From Alphaproteobacteria bacterium (GTDB lineage Bacteria > Pseudomonadota > Alphaproteobacteria > Micavibrionales > Micavibrionaceae), in the NCBI GenBank assembly GCA_002401695.1, contig NVTV01000004.1, positions 63,415 to 127,414 on the forward strand: a stretch of 64,000 nucleotides of DNA. Reading direction: 5' to 3'. The translations under genes were made by a program, and so were the position numbers. A model generated the notes under the pieces. That model was given only the letters and a program-made list of their open reading frames with translations. It made no database searches and had not been told where the DNA came from. Of this stretch, positions 9,859-18,249 are shown piece after piece. Within the stretch, counting starts at the first letter, position 1; each line of letters starts with the position of its first letter.

Positions 9859-10818
9859 ATGAAAATGACTCTTTATATTCGTTTACTTGCTTTGTTTGTA
9901 CTGGCTTTTGTCAGTATCGCACCGATGGCAAAACACGCACATGCTTCGACGCAGGAAATTGTTGCTGTTGTTAATGATAATGCGATATCTGCACGTGATT
10001 TAAGCAAGCGTATGAGATTGGTTATGGTGTCATCGAGATTAAAAAATAGTAAGGAAATCCGTGAAAAATTGAAGCCTCAAATTTTGAATAGTTTGATTAA
10101 TGAGCAGCTTATGTTGCAAGAAGCGCGTAAGATGAACATTCAAATTGAACACGCGGAAATTGAGTCAGGGTTTTCTAAACTTGCGGCGCAGAATAAATCG
10201 ACCCCTGAAAAATTTAAAGCTATGTTGAGCCGTGGTGGTATTGATGTATCGACCATGTATATGCAAATTGAGGCACAGGTCGCATGGAGCAAGGTTGTGC
10301 AAAAACGCCTGCGTTCCAGAGTGGTTGTGTCTGATCGTGATGTTGATGACACATTGGAGCGTATTCAAGCCAAAGTTGGATCGAAGGAATATTTAACGGC
10401 CGAGATATTTCTTCCGATTGATACGGTGAAATCAGAAAAGCGAGTCAGGCAACTGGCCAACCGTTTGGTAAGAGAAATTAAATCCGGTAAGGCCAGCTTT
10501 TTTAACTTAGCACAGCAATTTTCGAAGGCGGCGGGCGCGGTGAATGGCGGTGATACAGGATGGTTGCAGGAAACGCAGCTCTCAGAAGAGATTTTGGCTG
10601 GTTTACAGGCGGTTAAAAAGAATCAGGTGACCAAGCCGATTAAAACATTAGGTGGCTATCATATCCTGTTTTTACGTAATATTCGCACTTTGACCGAGGA
10701 TACAATGCCATCGCGCGATCAGATTTATTATTCCTTGGGGACGGAGCGTCTTGAAAAATTACAGCGCCGTCATTTGATGGATTTGAAAGCTGCCTCCTTC
10801 ATTGATGTTCGTGTATAG
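9859..10818 (+). CDS. SurA-like periplasmic peptidyl-prolyl isomerase
   Basis: A 319-residue exported chaperone, likely helping outer membrane proteins fold. The signal peptide covers about residues 1-30, ending in HAHA before STQEIV. A SurA N-terminal chaperone domain follows (VAVVNDNAISARDL), then one parvulin domain (about residues 185-285) with AQQFSKAA, NGGDTGWLQ and GGYHILFL. Only one parvulin domain is present, whereas E. coli SurA has two. ATG 9859 is preceded by AAGGA, which decides the start over an upstream GTG. It sits directly before rsmA, as surA often does, but pdxA is missing between them. Confidence 0.88.
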   Translation: MKMTLYIRLLALFVLAFVSIAPMAKHAHASTQEIVAVVNDNAISARDLSKRMRLVMVSSRLKNSKEIREKLKPQILNSLINEQLMLQEARKMNIQIEHAEIESGFSKLAAQNKSTPEKFKAMLSRGGIDVSTMYMQIEAQVAWSKVVQKRLRSRVVVSDRDVDDTLERIQAKVGSKEYLTAEIFLPIDTVKSEKRVRQLANRLVREIKSGKASFFNLAQQFSKAAGAVNGGDTGWLQETQLSEEILAGLQAVKKNQVTKPIKTLGGYHILFLRNIRTLTEDTMPSRDQIYYSLGTERLEKLQRRHLMDLKAASFIDVRV

Positions 10819-10821
10819 CTT

Positions 10822-11685
10822 ATGGGTGCTGACCTGTCAGAGAGGATTAAAGCCATTGAGGCTCTGCCTCCTTTGCGTGATGTGATCGCGCAGCATGGTT
10901 TAAGCGCACAAAAGGCTCTGGGGCAAAATTTCCTGCTTGATATGAATATTACCGATAAAATTGTCCGCGAAGCTATGGCGCGTGATGGTGATGATTGGAA
11001 CGGGGTTCATGCGTTCGAAATCGGACCGGGGCCGGGTGGTTTGACACGTTCGCTGCTTAAAAGTCCTGTTGCAAAGGTGCGTGCGATAGAGCTTGACCGC
11101 CGCGCTGTTGCTGCGCTTGAGGGATTGGTGGACGCTGCGCAAGGGGATTTGGATGTCTTACAATGTGACGCGTTGAAGGAAGATTTAACCACAATGGCAG
11201 ATGCGCCGCGGGTGATTGTTGCGAATTTACCCTATAATATTGCAACGCCGCTATTGATTGGTTGGTTAAAGCAAATCAGGGCGGATCATAATGCTTATAA
11301 ATCCATGACCTTGATGTTTCAAAAAGAAGTGGCAGAGCGAATGAGTGCGGCGGTTAATACCAAGGCTTATGGAAGGCTGGCTATTATAACGCAGTGGCTT
11401 TGTCAGGCGCATGTTATTTATGACCTTCCGCCCTCTGCTTTTACGCCGCCGCCTAAGGTGATGTCGGCGGTTGTGCATCTTATGCCGCGTGAATTGCCCG
11501 CCGATGCCCCTGATTTTAAAATGGTGGAGCGTGTGACTGCTGCGGCCTTTAATCAACGCCGAAAAATGATCAGATCCAGCCTGAAAGAGTACATGCCTGC
11601 GATTGAAGCACTGGGCATAGATCCGCAGATGCGTGCAGAAAATTTGACTATTGCCGAGTTTTTAGCTATCTCTAGTTTTAAATAA
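10822..11685 (+). CDS. rsmA: 16S rRNA dimethyladenosine transferase RsmA (KsgA)
   Basis: Dimethylates two adjacent adenosines in the 3'-terminal helix of 16S rRNA during small subunit assembly, using S-adenosylmethionine. The 287-residue length is normal. Visible motifs are the AQKALGQNFLLD substrate loop, SAM-binding FEIGPGPGGLTR and catalytic ANLPYNI. The family's C-terminal PPSAFTPPPKVMSAVV and FNQRRKM segments are also present. It starts 3 bases after the SurA-like gene stop, so the two are very likely co-transcribed. Confidence 0.96.
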   Translation: MGADLSERIKAIEALPPLRDVIAQHGLSAQKALGQNFLLDMNITDKIVREAMARDGDDWNGVHAFEIGPGPGGLTRSLLKSPVAKVRAIELDRRAVAALEGLVDAAQGDLDVLQCDALKEDLTTMADAPRVIVANLPYNIATPLLIGWLKQIRADHNAYKSMTLMFQKEVAERMSAAVNTKAYGRLAIITQWLCQAHVIYDLPPSAFTPPPKVMSAVVHLMPRELPADAPDFKMVERVTAAAFNQRRKMIRSSLKEYMPAIEALGIDPQMRAENLTIAEFLAISSFK

Positions 11686-11706
11686 TTATAAAAAGGGGGC
11701 GTCAGG

Positions 11707-12279
11707 GTGTTGTTATCGTCTGAGTTTAATAAAGAAAAATTTCTTGCCGGAAGCTATTTTGTGTCGAGTAATTCAGAGATACTCGTGTCTGAAATTGATG
11801 ATTTTCTTCAAGATGATTGGGATGATGTTTTACACGCAGTCGCTCAGGAAAATAAAGCTGTTGCACTGGTCGATGTTGTGCGGGACGAGTATTACACCTT
11901 TGAGGATCATATGAAGGATAACCCTGATTCAAAGATGAAAGAATCAAAATTTATTTCTGAGCAAATAGGGCCTTATTATCGCTTGTTGGGGATGGTTACG
12001 CCGACGCAGTTTTCGGAAGATTTTGTAGAGAAGTTTGAGTCTGTAGAAGATTTAAAAATTAAATATGTCTCTGCAAAAGATTTTAGAAAAAACGCGGACG
12101 CACAGCTTCAGGGGATTTCTGAGACAGGGTTTATTGATGTTCATGATCTTGAAAAGCATATAAGGGTGTCTATCGTATCACCTATCCTATGTTCGGATAT
12201 GGTTATTGATAAGGAAGGGTGTCCCTCTCTACGGCCAGAGCCGAAATATCCAACCGATATAGAGAAGCTTTCTTTTTGA
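11707..12279 (+). CDS. Hypothetical protein, 190 aa
   Basis: Not recognised. An acidic soluble protein with no signal peptide or membrane segment. The start is a GTG at 11707 preceded by an AAAAAGGGGGC ribosome site; a TTG follows directly. It lies 21 bases downstream of rsmA and may share its transcript. A mix of strands and helices is suggested by alternating hydrophobic and acidic stretches, with Cys residues only near the C-terminus. It converges with gmk, 6 bases away. Confidence 0.65.
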   Translation: MLLSSEFNKEKFLAGSYFVSSNSEILVSEIDDFLQDDWDDVLHAVAQENKAVALVDVVRDEYYTFEDHMKDNPDSKMKESKFISEQIGPYYRLLGMVTPTQFSEDFVEKFESVEDLKIKYVSAKDFRKNADAQLQGISETGFIDVHDLEKHIRVSIVSPILCSDMVIDKEGCPSLRPEPKYPTDIEKLSF

Positions 12280-12285
12280 TGTGTG

Positions 12286-12966
12286 TTAAAGCCCGTCTTT
12301 TAGCCCGCGTACAAAATTAGATAGCCCTGCCATTCTGCGGCGTTTAATGCGTTCTGCATCCAATATAAGCTGTGCTTTCTTGATGGCTTCATCCACATCG
12401 TTATTGATAATGACATAGTCATATTCGCTGTAATGTGACATTTCGTCTGCGGCCTTGGCCATGCGTCCTCTGATATCGCTGTCGGATTCCAAGGTATCTT
12501 TTGATCTGTCGCGTAAGCGTTTCTCCAACTCTGCGCGTGCAGGGGGCAGGATGAATACAGTGACCAAGTCCTCACGCGCGATTTCAGAGAGTTGTTGCGT
12601 GCCTTGCCAGTCAATATCGAAAATCACATCTTTTCCTTCGGCGAGTGATTGGTCAACAGGCGCACGTGGCGTGCCATAGTAATTGTCAAAAACTTTGGCA
12701 TGTTCCAGCATTTCGTTATTATCAATCATATTTTGAAAGACGTTCGGTTCTACAAAATAATAATCTTGTGCATGCACTTCACCGGCGCGACGTTTTCGTG
12801 TTGTTGTCGATACGGACAGACTTAAATTGTCGTTATCACGCAATAATGCCCGTGTAATTGTTGTTTTCCCTGCGCCAGAGGGGGATGACATGACATACAT
12901 GAGGCCGCGACGTTTAATTTTATCCAAAATAACTCTCCGGTCATTCTTAATTGTTCTTTTTATCAT
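12286..12966 (-). CDS. gmk: Guanylate kinase
   Basis: Phosphorylates GMP to GDP with ATP in the cytosol, an essential step in GTP and dGTP supply. The P-loop SSPSGAGKTT is at residues 27-36. The GMP-binding TTRKRRAGEVHAQDYYFV segment and the IDWQGTQQL segment are intact. At 226 residues it is slightly longer than the usual 200-210 because of about 20 extra basic N-terminal residues; an internal Met at residue 23 could be an alternative start. It is divergent from the SDR gene downstream. Confidence 0.95.
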   Translation of the reverse strand: MIKRTIKNDRRVILDKIKRRGLMYVMSSPSGAGKTTITRALLRDNDNLSLSVSTTTRKRRAGEVHAQDYYFVEPNVFQNMIDNNEMLEHAKVFDNYYGTPRAPVDQSLAEGKDVIFDIDWQGTQQLSEIAREDLVTVFILPPARAELEKRLRDRSKDTLESDSDIRGRMAKAADEMSHYSEYDYVIINNDVDEAIKKAQLILDAERIKRRRMAGLSNFVRGLKDGL

Positions 12967-13023
12967 CTTAAACTAGACCTAGAATGGGTAAATCGCAATT
13001 CTAAAGTGATAAGAGGTATGAAA

Positions 13024-13815
13024 ATGGCTGCGCATAAGTTGGTTTTAAAGGTGATTGTGATTACTGGTGCGTCCAGTGGCATTGGGCAAGCCTTGGCGGA
13101 ACATTATGCGGATGCGGGGATTGTGCTTGGTTTGACGGGGCGTAATCAAGCGCGCCTTGATGCGGTTACTCTGACGTGTCAAGAAAAGGGTGCACATGTT
13201 ATTGCCTCAGTTCTTGATGTGACGGATCGCCTCAAAATGGAGCAATGGTTATTGGCTTTGGATGATGAACATCCAATTGATTTGGTGATTGCCAATGCGG
13301 GGATTTCTGCGGGGACAGGCGGTGTGCTTGTTGGTGAAGACCCTGCGCAGGTGCGTCATGTTTTTGATGTTAATCTTCACGGTGTTCTCAATACGGTTGA
13401 ACCCGTGCAGGGCAGGATGCTGGTGCGGGGCAAAGGGCAAATTGCGTTGATGAGTTCTTTGGCGGGGTATCGCGGTTGGCCGGGCGCGCCTGCCTATTGT
13501 GGTTCCAAAGCGGCAGTGAAAGTCTATGGCGAATCCTTACGTGGTGTTTTGAAGAAAACAGGTATTCGCGTGAATGTTGTGTGTCCGGGGTTTGTTAAAT
13601 CCAGAATAACGGCGTGTAATGAATTTCCTATGCCTTTTTTAGTGGATGCTGAAAGGGCGGCAGAAATAATTTCTAAGGGGCTACGGAAAAATCAGGGGCG
13701 GATTGTTTTCCCGTTCATTCCGGGGCTTATGTCATGGTTTTGTATGGTTTTACCGGACTTTGTTGCGCAATATATTTTATCTTTCTCGCCGGATAAATCA
13801 GTCGAAAACCAATGA
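13024..13815 (+). CDS. Short-chain dehydrogenase/reductase
   Basis: A classical SDR of 263 residues with an NAD(P)-binding TGASSGIG loop near residues 14-21, the NAG motif (IANAGIS), catalytic Ser in MSSLAGYRG and the YCGSK form of the YxxxK site. The C-terminus has a hydrophobic stretch, which could tether it to a membrane. Substrate cannot be read from sequence. ATG 13024 is chosen because AAGAGG lies 7 bases upstream; earlier GTG and ATG codons in frame are too close to or overlap that site. Confidence 0.88.
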   Translation: MAAHKLVLKVIVITGASSGIGQALAEHYADAGIVLGLTGRNQARLDAVTLTCQEKGAHVIASVLDVTDRLKMEQWLLALDDEHPIDLVIANAGISAGTGGVLVGEDPAQVRHVFDVNLHGVLNTVEPVQGRMLVRGKGQIALMSSLAGYRGWPGAPAYCGSKAAVKVYGESLRGVLKKTGIRVNVVCPGFVKSRITACNEFPMPFLVDAERAAEIISKGLRKNQGRIVFPFIPGLMSWFCMVLPDFVAQYILSFSPDKSVENQ

Positions 13816-13910
13816 TTTTGAGTATAATACTTGATTTATGGTTGAATACGTATAGTTTCATTTTCGATATGACTGTATGTTATTTCACTTGATTTGGGCG
13901 CAATGGGGAA

Positions 13911-14228
13911 GTGAGTTTTTTCAAGATGGATGTAGATTCGATTGAATGTAATGCGAAAGAGGCTGCGAGTTTATTCAAAGCGTTATCGAATGAAAAGCGT
14001 TTGCTGATTGTTTGTGCTCTTTATAAGGGTGAGAAAAGCGTGGGAAAACTTGAGGAAATTGTTGATCTTAGCCAATCTGCTTTGTCACAACATTTGGCTA
14101 AATTAAGAGCGGATAATCTTGTTTCTACGCGTCGCGCCGCTCAAACAATTTATTATTCATTGAACTCTGAGGTTATCGATAAAGTGATGGGGCGTTTGTG
14201 TTCTGTGTGTAGTTCCAAAGACAAATAA
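13911..14228 (+). CDS. ArsR-family repressor, possibly persulfide or redox sensing
   Basis: A small winged-helix repressor (105 residues from the GTG at 13911, or 100 from ATG 13926). The recognition helix region LSQSALSQHLAKLR and the wing RRAAQTIYYSL are clear. It lacks the metal-site ELCVCDL motif of arsenic sensors. Instead it has Cys35 in RLLIVCAL and Cys97/Cys100 at the C-terminus, the arrangement of the BigR/YgaV/SqrR branch, in which two Cys sense persulfides or oxidants. That reading is an inference from Cys positions. No obvious target gene (sulfide oxidase, transporter) is adjacent. Confidence 0.85.
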   Translation: MSFFKMDVDSIECNAKEAASLFKALSNEKRLLIVCALYKGEKSVGKLEEIVDLSQSALSQHLAKLRADNLVSTRRAAQTIYYSLNSEVIDKVMGRLCSVCSSKDK

Positions 14229-14229
14229 T

Positions 14230-15186
14230 CTAATTTCTATCTACCGATAGTATTTTTTGCAGAAACTCAAATACGTCATCATTCTTTAAGTCCTCTAAAT
14301 TATTCCGTTGTATGGTTTTGACGTTTGCGCCCTTTGGTGCGTGACGCGCGGGATTACTGTGTGCGGAAAACAGGATAAGGCTGGGGCAGCCCGTTGGGCC
14401 AATCATATGCATAGGTCCCGTATCATTGCCAATTGCGCCATCGGCGCCCTGCGCCAGTGCGGCAATTTCGAACAAGGATGTTTGTCCTGTCAGGTTTAAA
14501 ATGTTAGGGCATATGTTTTCTATGGCTTTTGTAACCTCTGTTTCTGCCACGGTTCCAAGCAGGATAACTTGATAATTATTTTGTGCTAGTTGTTGTGCAA
14601 GCGCGGCATATTTTTTATGTGGCCAGCGTTTTTGCGGATGCTGCGGCGCTGATCCCGGGACAAATAAAATATAAGGCGGTTTCAAATCCAATCTTGATAA
14701 GTCTTCTTTGATCCATGAGAGGTCGTCAATTTCTATATTTTCTATGCCTGCGCGCTGTAATGTTTGCTGATGTCCGTTAAATGCGTGTCCGGTGGTGCGC
14801 AGTGGTGATGTGTTTTGATGGGACGCGCCTGCTGCTATACCAACCCATTCTGGCTTTTTATGTTTGGAGAACAGTTTAAAATAAAAGGATGTTCTATCAT
14901 TATTTTGCAGATCATAGATGCGCGAGAACTGCCCGTTTATCAGTTTTTTCCGCAAAGAGACCCATCCACACAGATCAAATGTTTTGGGTCTTTTATCAAT
15001 CCATACATCATCGAAATAGCCGCATTGTTCACCAAATGATTTAAACATTGGTGTGGTGAGCAGAGTAATATGTGCGTTTGGGTGATGTTTCCGGATGGCG
15101 GCCATTGGGCCAAGTGCCTGTATGAAGTCACCTAACGCGCTGAGCTTGATGATCAGAATTCTCGTAGAGTCTTCATGTTGCGACAT
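14230..15186 (-). CDS. Glycosyltransferase family 9 (heptosyltransferase-like)
   Basis: A GT9 family enzyme of about 318 residues, likely adding a heptose or related sugar to the lipopolysaccharide core. It has the N-terminal LIIKLSALGDFIQALG segment, a central PGSAPQHPQKRWP motif and the acceptor/donor site GNDTGPMHM. ATG 15186 is one base past the stop of the upstream glycosyltransferase, so the two genes are almost certainly translated from one mRNA. An upstream in-frame Met would overlap that gene by 14 bases and is less likely. Confidence 0.88.
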   Translation of the reverse strand: MSQHEDSTRILIIKLSALGDFIQALGPMAAIRKHHPNAHITLLTTPMFKSFGEQCGYFDDVWIDKRPKTFDLCGWVSLRKKLINGQFSRIYDLQNNDRTSFYFKLFSKHKKPEWVGIAAGASHQNTSPLRTTGHAFNGHQQTLQRAGIENIEIDDLSWIKEDLSRLDLKPPYILFVPGSAPQHPQKRWPHKKYAALAQQLAQNNYQVILLGTVAETEVTKAIENICPNILNLTGQTSLFEIAALAQGADGAIGNDTGPMHMIGPTGCPSLILFSAHSNPARHAPKGANVKTIQRNNLEDLKNDDVFEFLQKILSVDRN

Positions 15187-15187
15187 A

Positions 15188-16411
15188 TTATTCGGCGGCA
15201 TCTAATTGCTGTTGAGGTATTTCTTCCGTTGATTTCAGGAAGGGATCTGATTTTTTTGTCGTTATTGAGTTTTTCAAAACTTCCGCATAAACGCCTAGAG
15301 TTTTATCTGCCATGATTTCTTTTGTGAAGTGCGCTGCGACATGCGCCATAGAGCGTGTTGCCAATATGGCGCGCTGTGATGGATCAAGGGAGAGCGCTTC
15401 GTGCATTGCATGTGCGAGGGCATCGGGATCTGATGGCGGGACATGCCATCCGGTTTCACCGCGTAAAATTGTCTCGCGTGCGCCGCCGTGGTCGCTGGCA
15501 ATGATCGGACGTCCCATGGCTTGTGCCTCGACGGGGATGCGACCAAAACCTTCGGGATCGGTGGAGGCGGAGACCACCACGGTTGAGAGCATATATGCCG
15601 CAGGCATGTCATGGCATTGGTCAACAATACGTATTTGTGTGCCCAGTTCTTGTTCTTCGATATATTGATCTAGTTCCTGGCGGTATTCTGTGCGCCCTTG
15701 GTCAGAGCCGATGATGACGCAGAAAACATCGGGGCGGTTTAATTTTGCCATGGCCTCGATCAGGATGTGATGGCCTTTCCAACGTGTGATACGCCCTGGC
15801 ATCATAATGATATTTGCACCGTCAGGGATGCGCCATTGCGTTGCCAGATCAATCATACGCTCTGCCGTTACGGCTGTCGGGTGAAAGCGTTCGATTGGAA
15901 TACCGCGATGAATGGTGCGGATGCGCTCTGGCTCTACGTTGTAATTATCTTGAAGATATTGTGCAACAAAATCTGAAATTGCGATGATAATTTCACCTTG
16001 CGCGATAGAGCCATTATAGATTCGTTTGGCCTCGCCGCTGATGTTATAGGGGGCATGGCAGGTGGTGATGAAATGGGCATCAGTACCCTTGCATGCACGC
16101 CATGCGCTCCACGCGGGGGCGCGGCTTCGGGCGTGAACGATGCCAACTTTATGCCGTTTTATAATTTTTTTGAGGCGCGCAATATTTTTCCACATAACGA
16201 GAGGGTTTTTACTGTGCACCGGCAGATCAATATGGATTGCGCCTGCGCGGGCAAGTTCGGACACGCGGTATCCGCCATTGGAAACCACGATGGCTTTTGC
16301 ACCTGCTTTTACAATTTCAGCCGCAATGTCGATACAGCCTTGCTCCGCACCGCCCGCGCCAAGCGCGGGGATGATTTGCATAATGACGGGTTGTGATGTG
16401 CTTATTGTCAT
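15188..16411 (-). CDS. Glycosyltransferase family 4
   Basis: A GT-B fold retaining glycosyltransferase of 407 residues, likely in lipopolysaccharide or other surface glycan synthesis. Visible signatures are PALGAGGAEQG at the N-terminus, MPGRITRWKGH at the domain junction and the donor-site PEGFGRIPVEAQAMGRPIIA with both Glu residues. The frame stays open upstream to 16588, but that extension would overlap the divergent hydrolase gene and is not like the family; ATG 16411 gives a normal N-terminus. It is followed by the GT9 gene with 1 base spacing. Confidence 0.88.
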   Translation of the reverse strand: MTISTSQPVIMQIIPALGAGGAEQGCIDIAAEIVKAGAKAIVVSNGGYRVSELARAGAIHIDLPVHSKNPLVMWKNIARLKKIIKRHKVGIVHARSRAPAWSAWRACKGTDAHFITTCHAPYNISGEAKRIYNGSIAQGEIIIAISDFVAQYLQDNYNVEPERIRTIHRGIPIERFHPTAVTAERMIDLATQWRIPDGANIIMMPGRITRWKGHHILIEAMAKLNRPDVFCVIIGSDQGRTEYRQELDQYIEEQELGTQIRIVDQCHDMPAAYMLSTVVVSASTDPEGFGRIPVEAQAMGRPIIASDHGGARETILRGETGWHVPPSDPDALAHAMHEALSLDPSQRAILATRSMAHVAAHFTKEIMADKTLGVYAEVLKNSITTKKSDPFLKSTEEIPQQQLDAAE

Positions 16412-16524
16412 AGATTTTAAAATAATGATATTTGGTGTCTCTGGAAAGCATTTTTGCAAATCTCTATGTATTAAAATGGTATTTATGTATAAAATATTCT
16501 CATTATATCGAGAGAGGGTAATAC

Positions 16525-17289
16525 ATGAACGTTTCTTATTTTTCTGAAAATCGAGCGTTGCGTTTGGCCTATGTGCGCACTGCGTCATCAGAGGGAGGAC
16601 ATTCGTTACCTGCTGTTTTGTTCTTGGGCGGGTTTAAATCCGACATGATGGGGACAAAGGCCATTTATTTGGAGGCGCAATGCACCGCGCGCGGGCAGGA
16701 GTTTGTACGTTTTGATTATACGGGGCATGGTTTGTCTGATGGCGTATTTGTTGATGGTATAATTGGGTCGTGGAAGCAGGACGCGAAGGATATACTCGAT
16801 CATGTTGTGATGGCGCGTGAGGTTATATTGGTTGGCTCATCTATGGGGGGCTGGATTGCTCTGCGGTTACTTATTGAACATTCGGCACGTATAGCAGGGG
16901 TTGTCGGTATTGCGGCGGCGCCTGATTTTACCAAGGATATTGAGTCTCGTATGGGGCAGGCGGAGCGCGCCATGGTCGATAAAATCGGGCGGTTGGAAGT
17001 TGCCAATGATTATAGTGACGAGCCTTATATTTTTACCAAAGAGCTTCTGGAAGACGGGCGTATGCAGAGCGTGTTGCATGAGAACTATAGTATCTCATGT
17101 CCGTTGACGCTGATTCAGGGAAAGTTGGACGCAGACGTGCCATGGGAAAAGGCGCTTAAAATTCAGAAATGCTTTCAGGGGCCCGCCGCACATATAGAAT
17201 TTGTAGAGGATGGTGATCACCGTTTATCACGTGATCAGGATTTAGCGCTTATAAATACGCATATTATGAAGTTGTCAGGAATGGTGTGA
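16525..17289 (+). CDS. Alpha/beta hydrolase, ABHD10-like
   Basis: A 254-residue serine hydrolase with a full triad: nucleophile Ser in GSSMGG, Asp in GKLDADVP and His in DGDHRLS. The GGFKSDMMGTKA and FDYTGHGLSDG segments resemble ABHD10, a mitochondrial thioesterase/esterase, and its alphaproteobacterial relatives. The physiological substrate is unknown; acyl-thioester or ester cleavage is inferred. GAGAGAGGG precedes the ATG at about 7 bases. It is divergent from the glycosyltransferase gene. Confidence 0.85.
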   Translation: MNVSYFSENRALRLAYVRTASSEGGHSLPAVLFLGGFKSDMMGTKAIYLEAQCTARGQEFVRFDYTGHGLSDGVFVDGIIGSWKQDAKDILDHVVMAREVILVGSSMGGWIALRLLIEHSARIAGVVGIAAAPDFTKDIESRMGQAERAMVDKIGRLEVANDYSDEPYIFTKELLEDGRMQSVLHENYSISCPLTLIQGKLDADVPWEKALKIQKCFQGPAAHIEFVEDGDHRLSRDQDLALINTHIMKLSGMV

Positions 17290-17303
17290 CGCGTAGGGGT
17301 GTT

Positions 17304-17837
17304 TTATTTGCGTCCGTATCTATAGCCGTCACCTTTTTTCTTGGGACGTCCCATATCATCGATATTGCTTTTCTTTGAGCAGATGTAGCAGCAAAACGCA
17401 TTGAGGAAATAGGCAAAGGCTGCGAATCCGGCGAAAACAAAGACTGCGCTTTGCTCCAATAAGAAGCCGATCGCTTTTTGCACGTTGCCGGTTTGGGTTT
17501 GCACAGCGTTTTCTTCTTGTAGCTGTGTTGTGATGCCCTCTTCTTCATCCATATTGGTTTGTGTAAAACTTTCAGCATAGCCGATTTGCGGCGTGTCTGT
17601 TTGCACGGCCTCAGAAGGTTGTTGATCAGGGAAAGGGGACAGGTTATTAATCGTTTCACCAGCTTCTTGTAGTTTGACTTTCCATTGATCGTGGCTTTCC
17701 TTGTGATACTTATCCCAAAGCGCACCAACATCAGATAGGCGGAATCCTTTATTCTGTTCTTGTGTGAAGATATAGATATCGTGCCCCAAAGCCGCAACAG
17801 CAGGGAGCAATAGAAGGAAAAAGAGGAATTTACGCAT
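17304..17837 (-). CDS. Hypothetical membrane protein, 177 aa
   Basis: Not recognised. An N-terminal hydrophobic segment (about residues 3-18, signal-like) is followed by a polar, Gln/Glu/Thr-rich linker, then a C-terminal membrane helix (near residues 128-150). A Cys-rich turn (FCCYIC) and a basic tail rich in Lys, Gly and Arg come last. The topology suggests a periplasmic linker between two membrane anchors, with the basic tail in the cytoplasm. It converges with the hydrolase gene. Confidence 0.6.
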   Translation of the reverse strand: MRKFLFFLLLLPAVAALGHDIYIFTQEQNKGFRLSDVGALWDKYHKESHDQWKVKLQEAGETINNLSPFPDQQPSEAVQTDTPQIGYAESFTQTNMDEEEGITTQLQEENAVQTQTGNVQKAIGFLLEQSAVFVFAGFAAFAYFLNAFCCYICSKKSNIDDMGRPKKKGDGYRYGRK

Positions 17838-17988
17838 GATGAAAGCCTGTAAATAGAATAAAAATACATCTCATTGTATCAATGAAGTTTAGATTCGCAA
17901 AGGCAAGACTTGAACTTTTAATCAATTCACTCTACATTGCGCCATCTTTGATGTGCATGCGCACGATTTAGCGCAATGAAATGGACAT

Positions 17989-18079
17989 GGTGAGGTGGCC
18001 GAGTGGTTTAAGGCGCACGCTTGGAAAGCGTGTTAGGGTTCATAGCCCTACGTGGGTTCGAATCCCATCCTCACCTCCA
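17989..18079 (+). tRNA. tRNA-Ser (anticodon GGA)
   Basis: A class II tRNA with a long variable arm. The acceptor stem GGTGAGG pairs with CCTCACC. The D-arm contains GCCGAGTGGTTTAAGGC. The anticodon stem CACGC/GCGTG encloses the loop TTGGAAA, giving GGA. The variable arm TAGGG/CCCTA and T-arm GTGGG-TTCGAAT-CCCAT follow. The CCA end is encoded. The discriminator base before CCA is T, whereas bacterial serine tRNAs nearly always have G there. A partial copy of the 3' end lies 118 bases downstream. Confidence 0.93.
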
Positions 18080-18084
18080 TTTTC
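18054..18084 (+). repeat. Direct repeat copy 1: 3' end of tRNA-Ser
   Basis: These 31 bases (T-arm, acceptor 3' strand, CCA and a few bases beyond) recur exactly at 18172-18202. Exact repetition of a tRNA 3' end is the usual mark of integrase-mediated insertion at a tRNA gene, though only 87 bases lie between the copies here. Weak similarity also continues about 25 bases past both copies. Confidence 0.85.
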
Positions 18085-18171
18085 ATAGGGGATATTGTGT
18101 CAGATATTACCATTTTTACAGAAGATAGCCATAAATCCACGTAGTCTTAAAAATATTCGCGGTAGCGAATG

Positions 18172-18202
18172 GGGTTCGAATCCCATCCTCACCTCCATTT
18201 TC
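18172..18202 (+). repeat. Direct repeat copy 2: detached tRNA-Ser 3' end
   Basis: An exact 31-base copy of 18054-18084, starting at the GGG of the T-arm. No D-arm or anticodon arm precedes it, so it is not a second tRNA. It is either the far attachment site of a lost element or the remains of a local duplication. RecQ ends 48 bases further on, on the opposite strand. Confidence 0.85.
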
Positions 18203-18249
18203 CAAAGAGATGTTGTATTAGATGTTAATAGGTGGACTATTCTATCCCT

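Noticed and set aside
16412-16588. Upstream extension of the family 4 glycosyltransferase to 16588
   Set aside because: It overlaps the divergent hydrolase gene and does not resemble the family.
18172-18202. Second tRNA-Ser gene
   Set aside because: Only the T-arm and acceptor 3' strand are present; no D-arm or anticodon arm precedes them.
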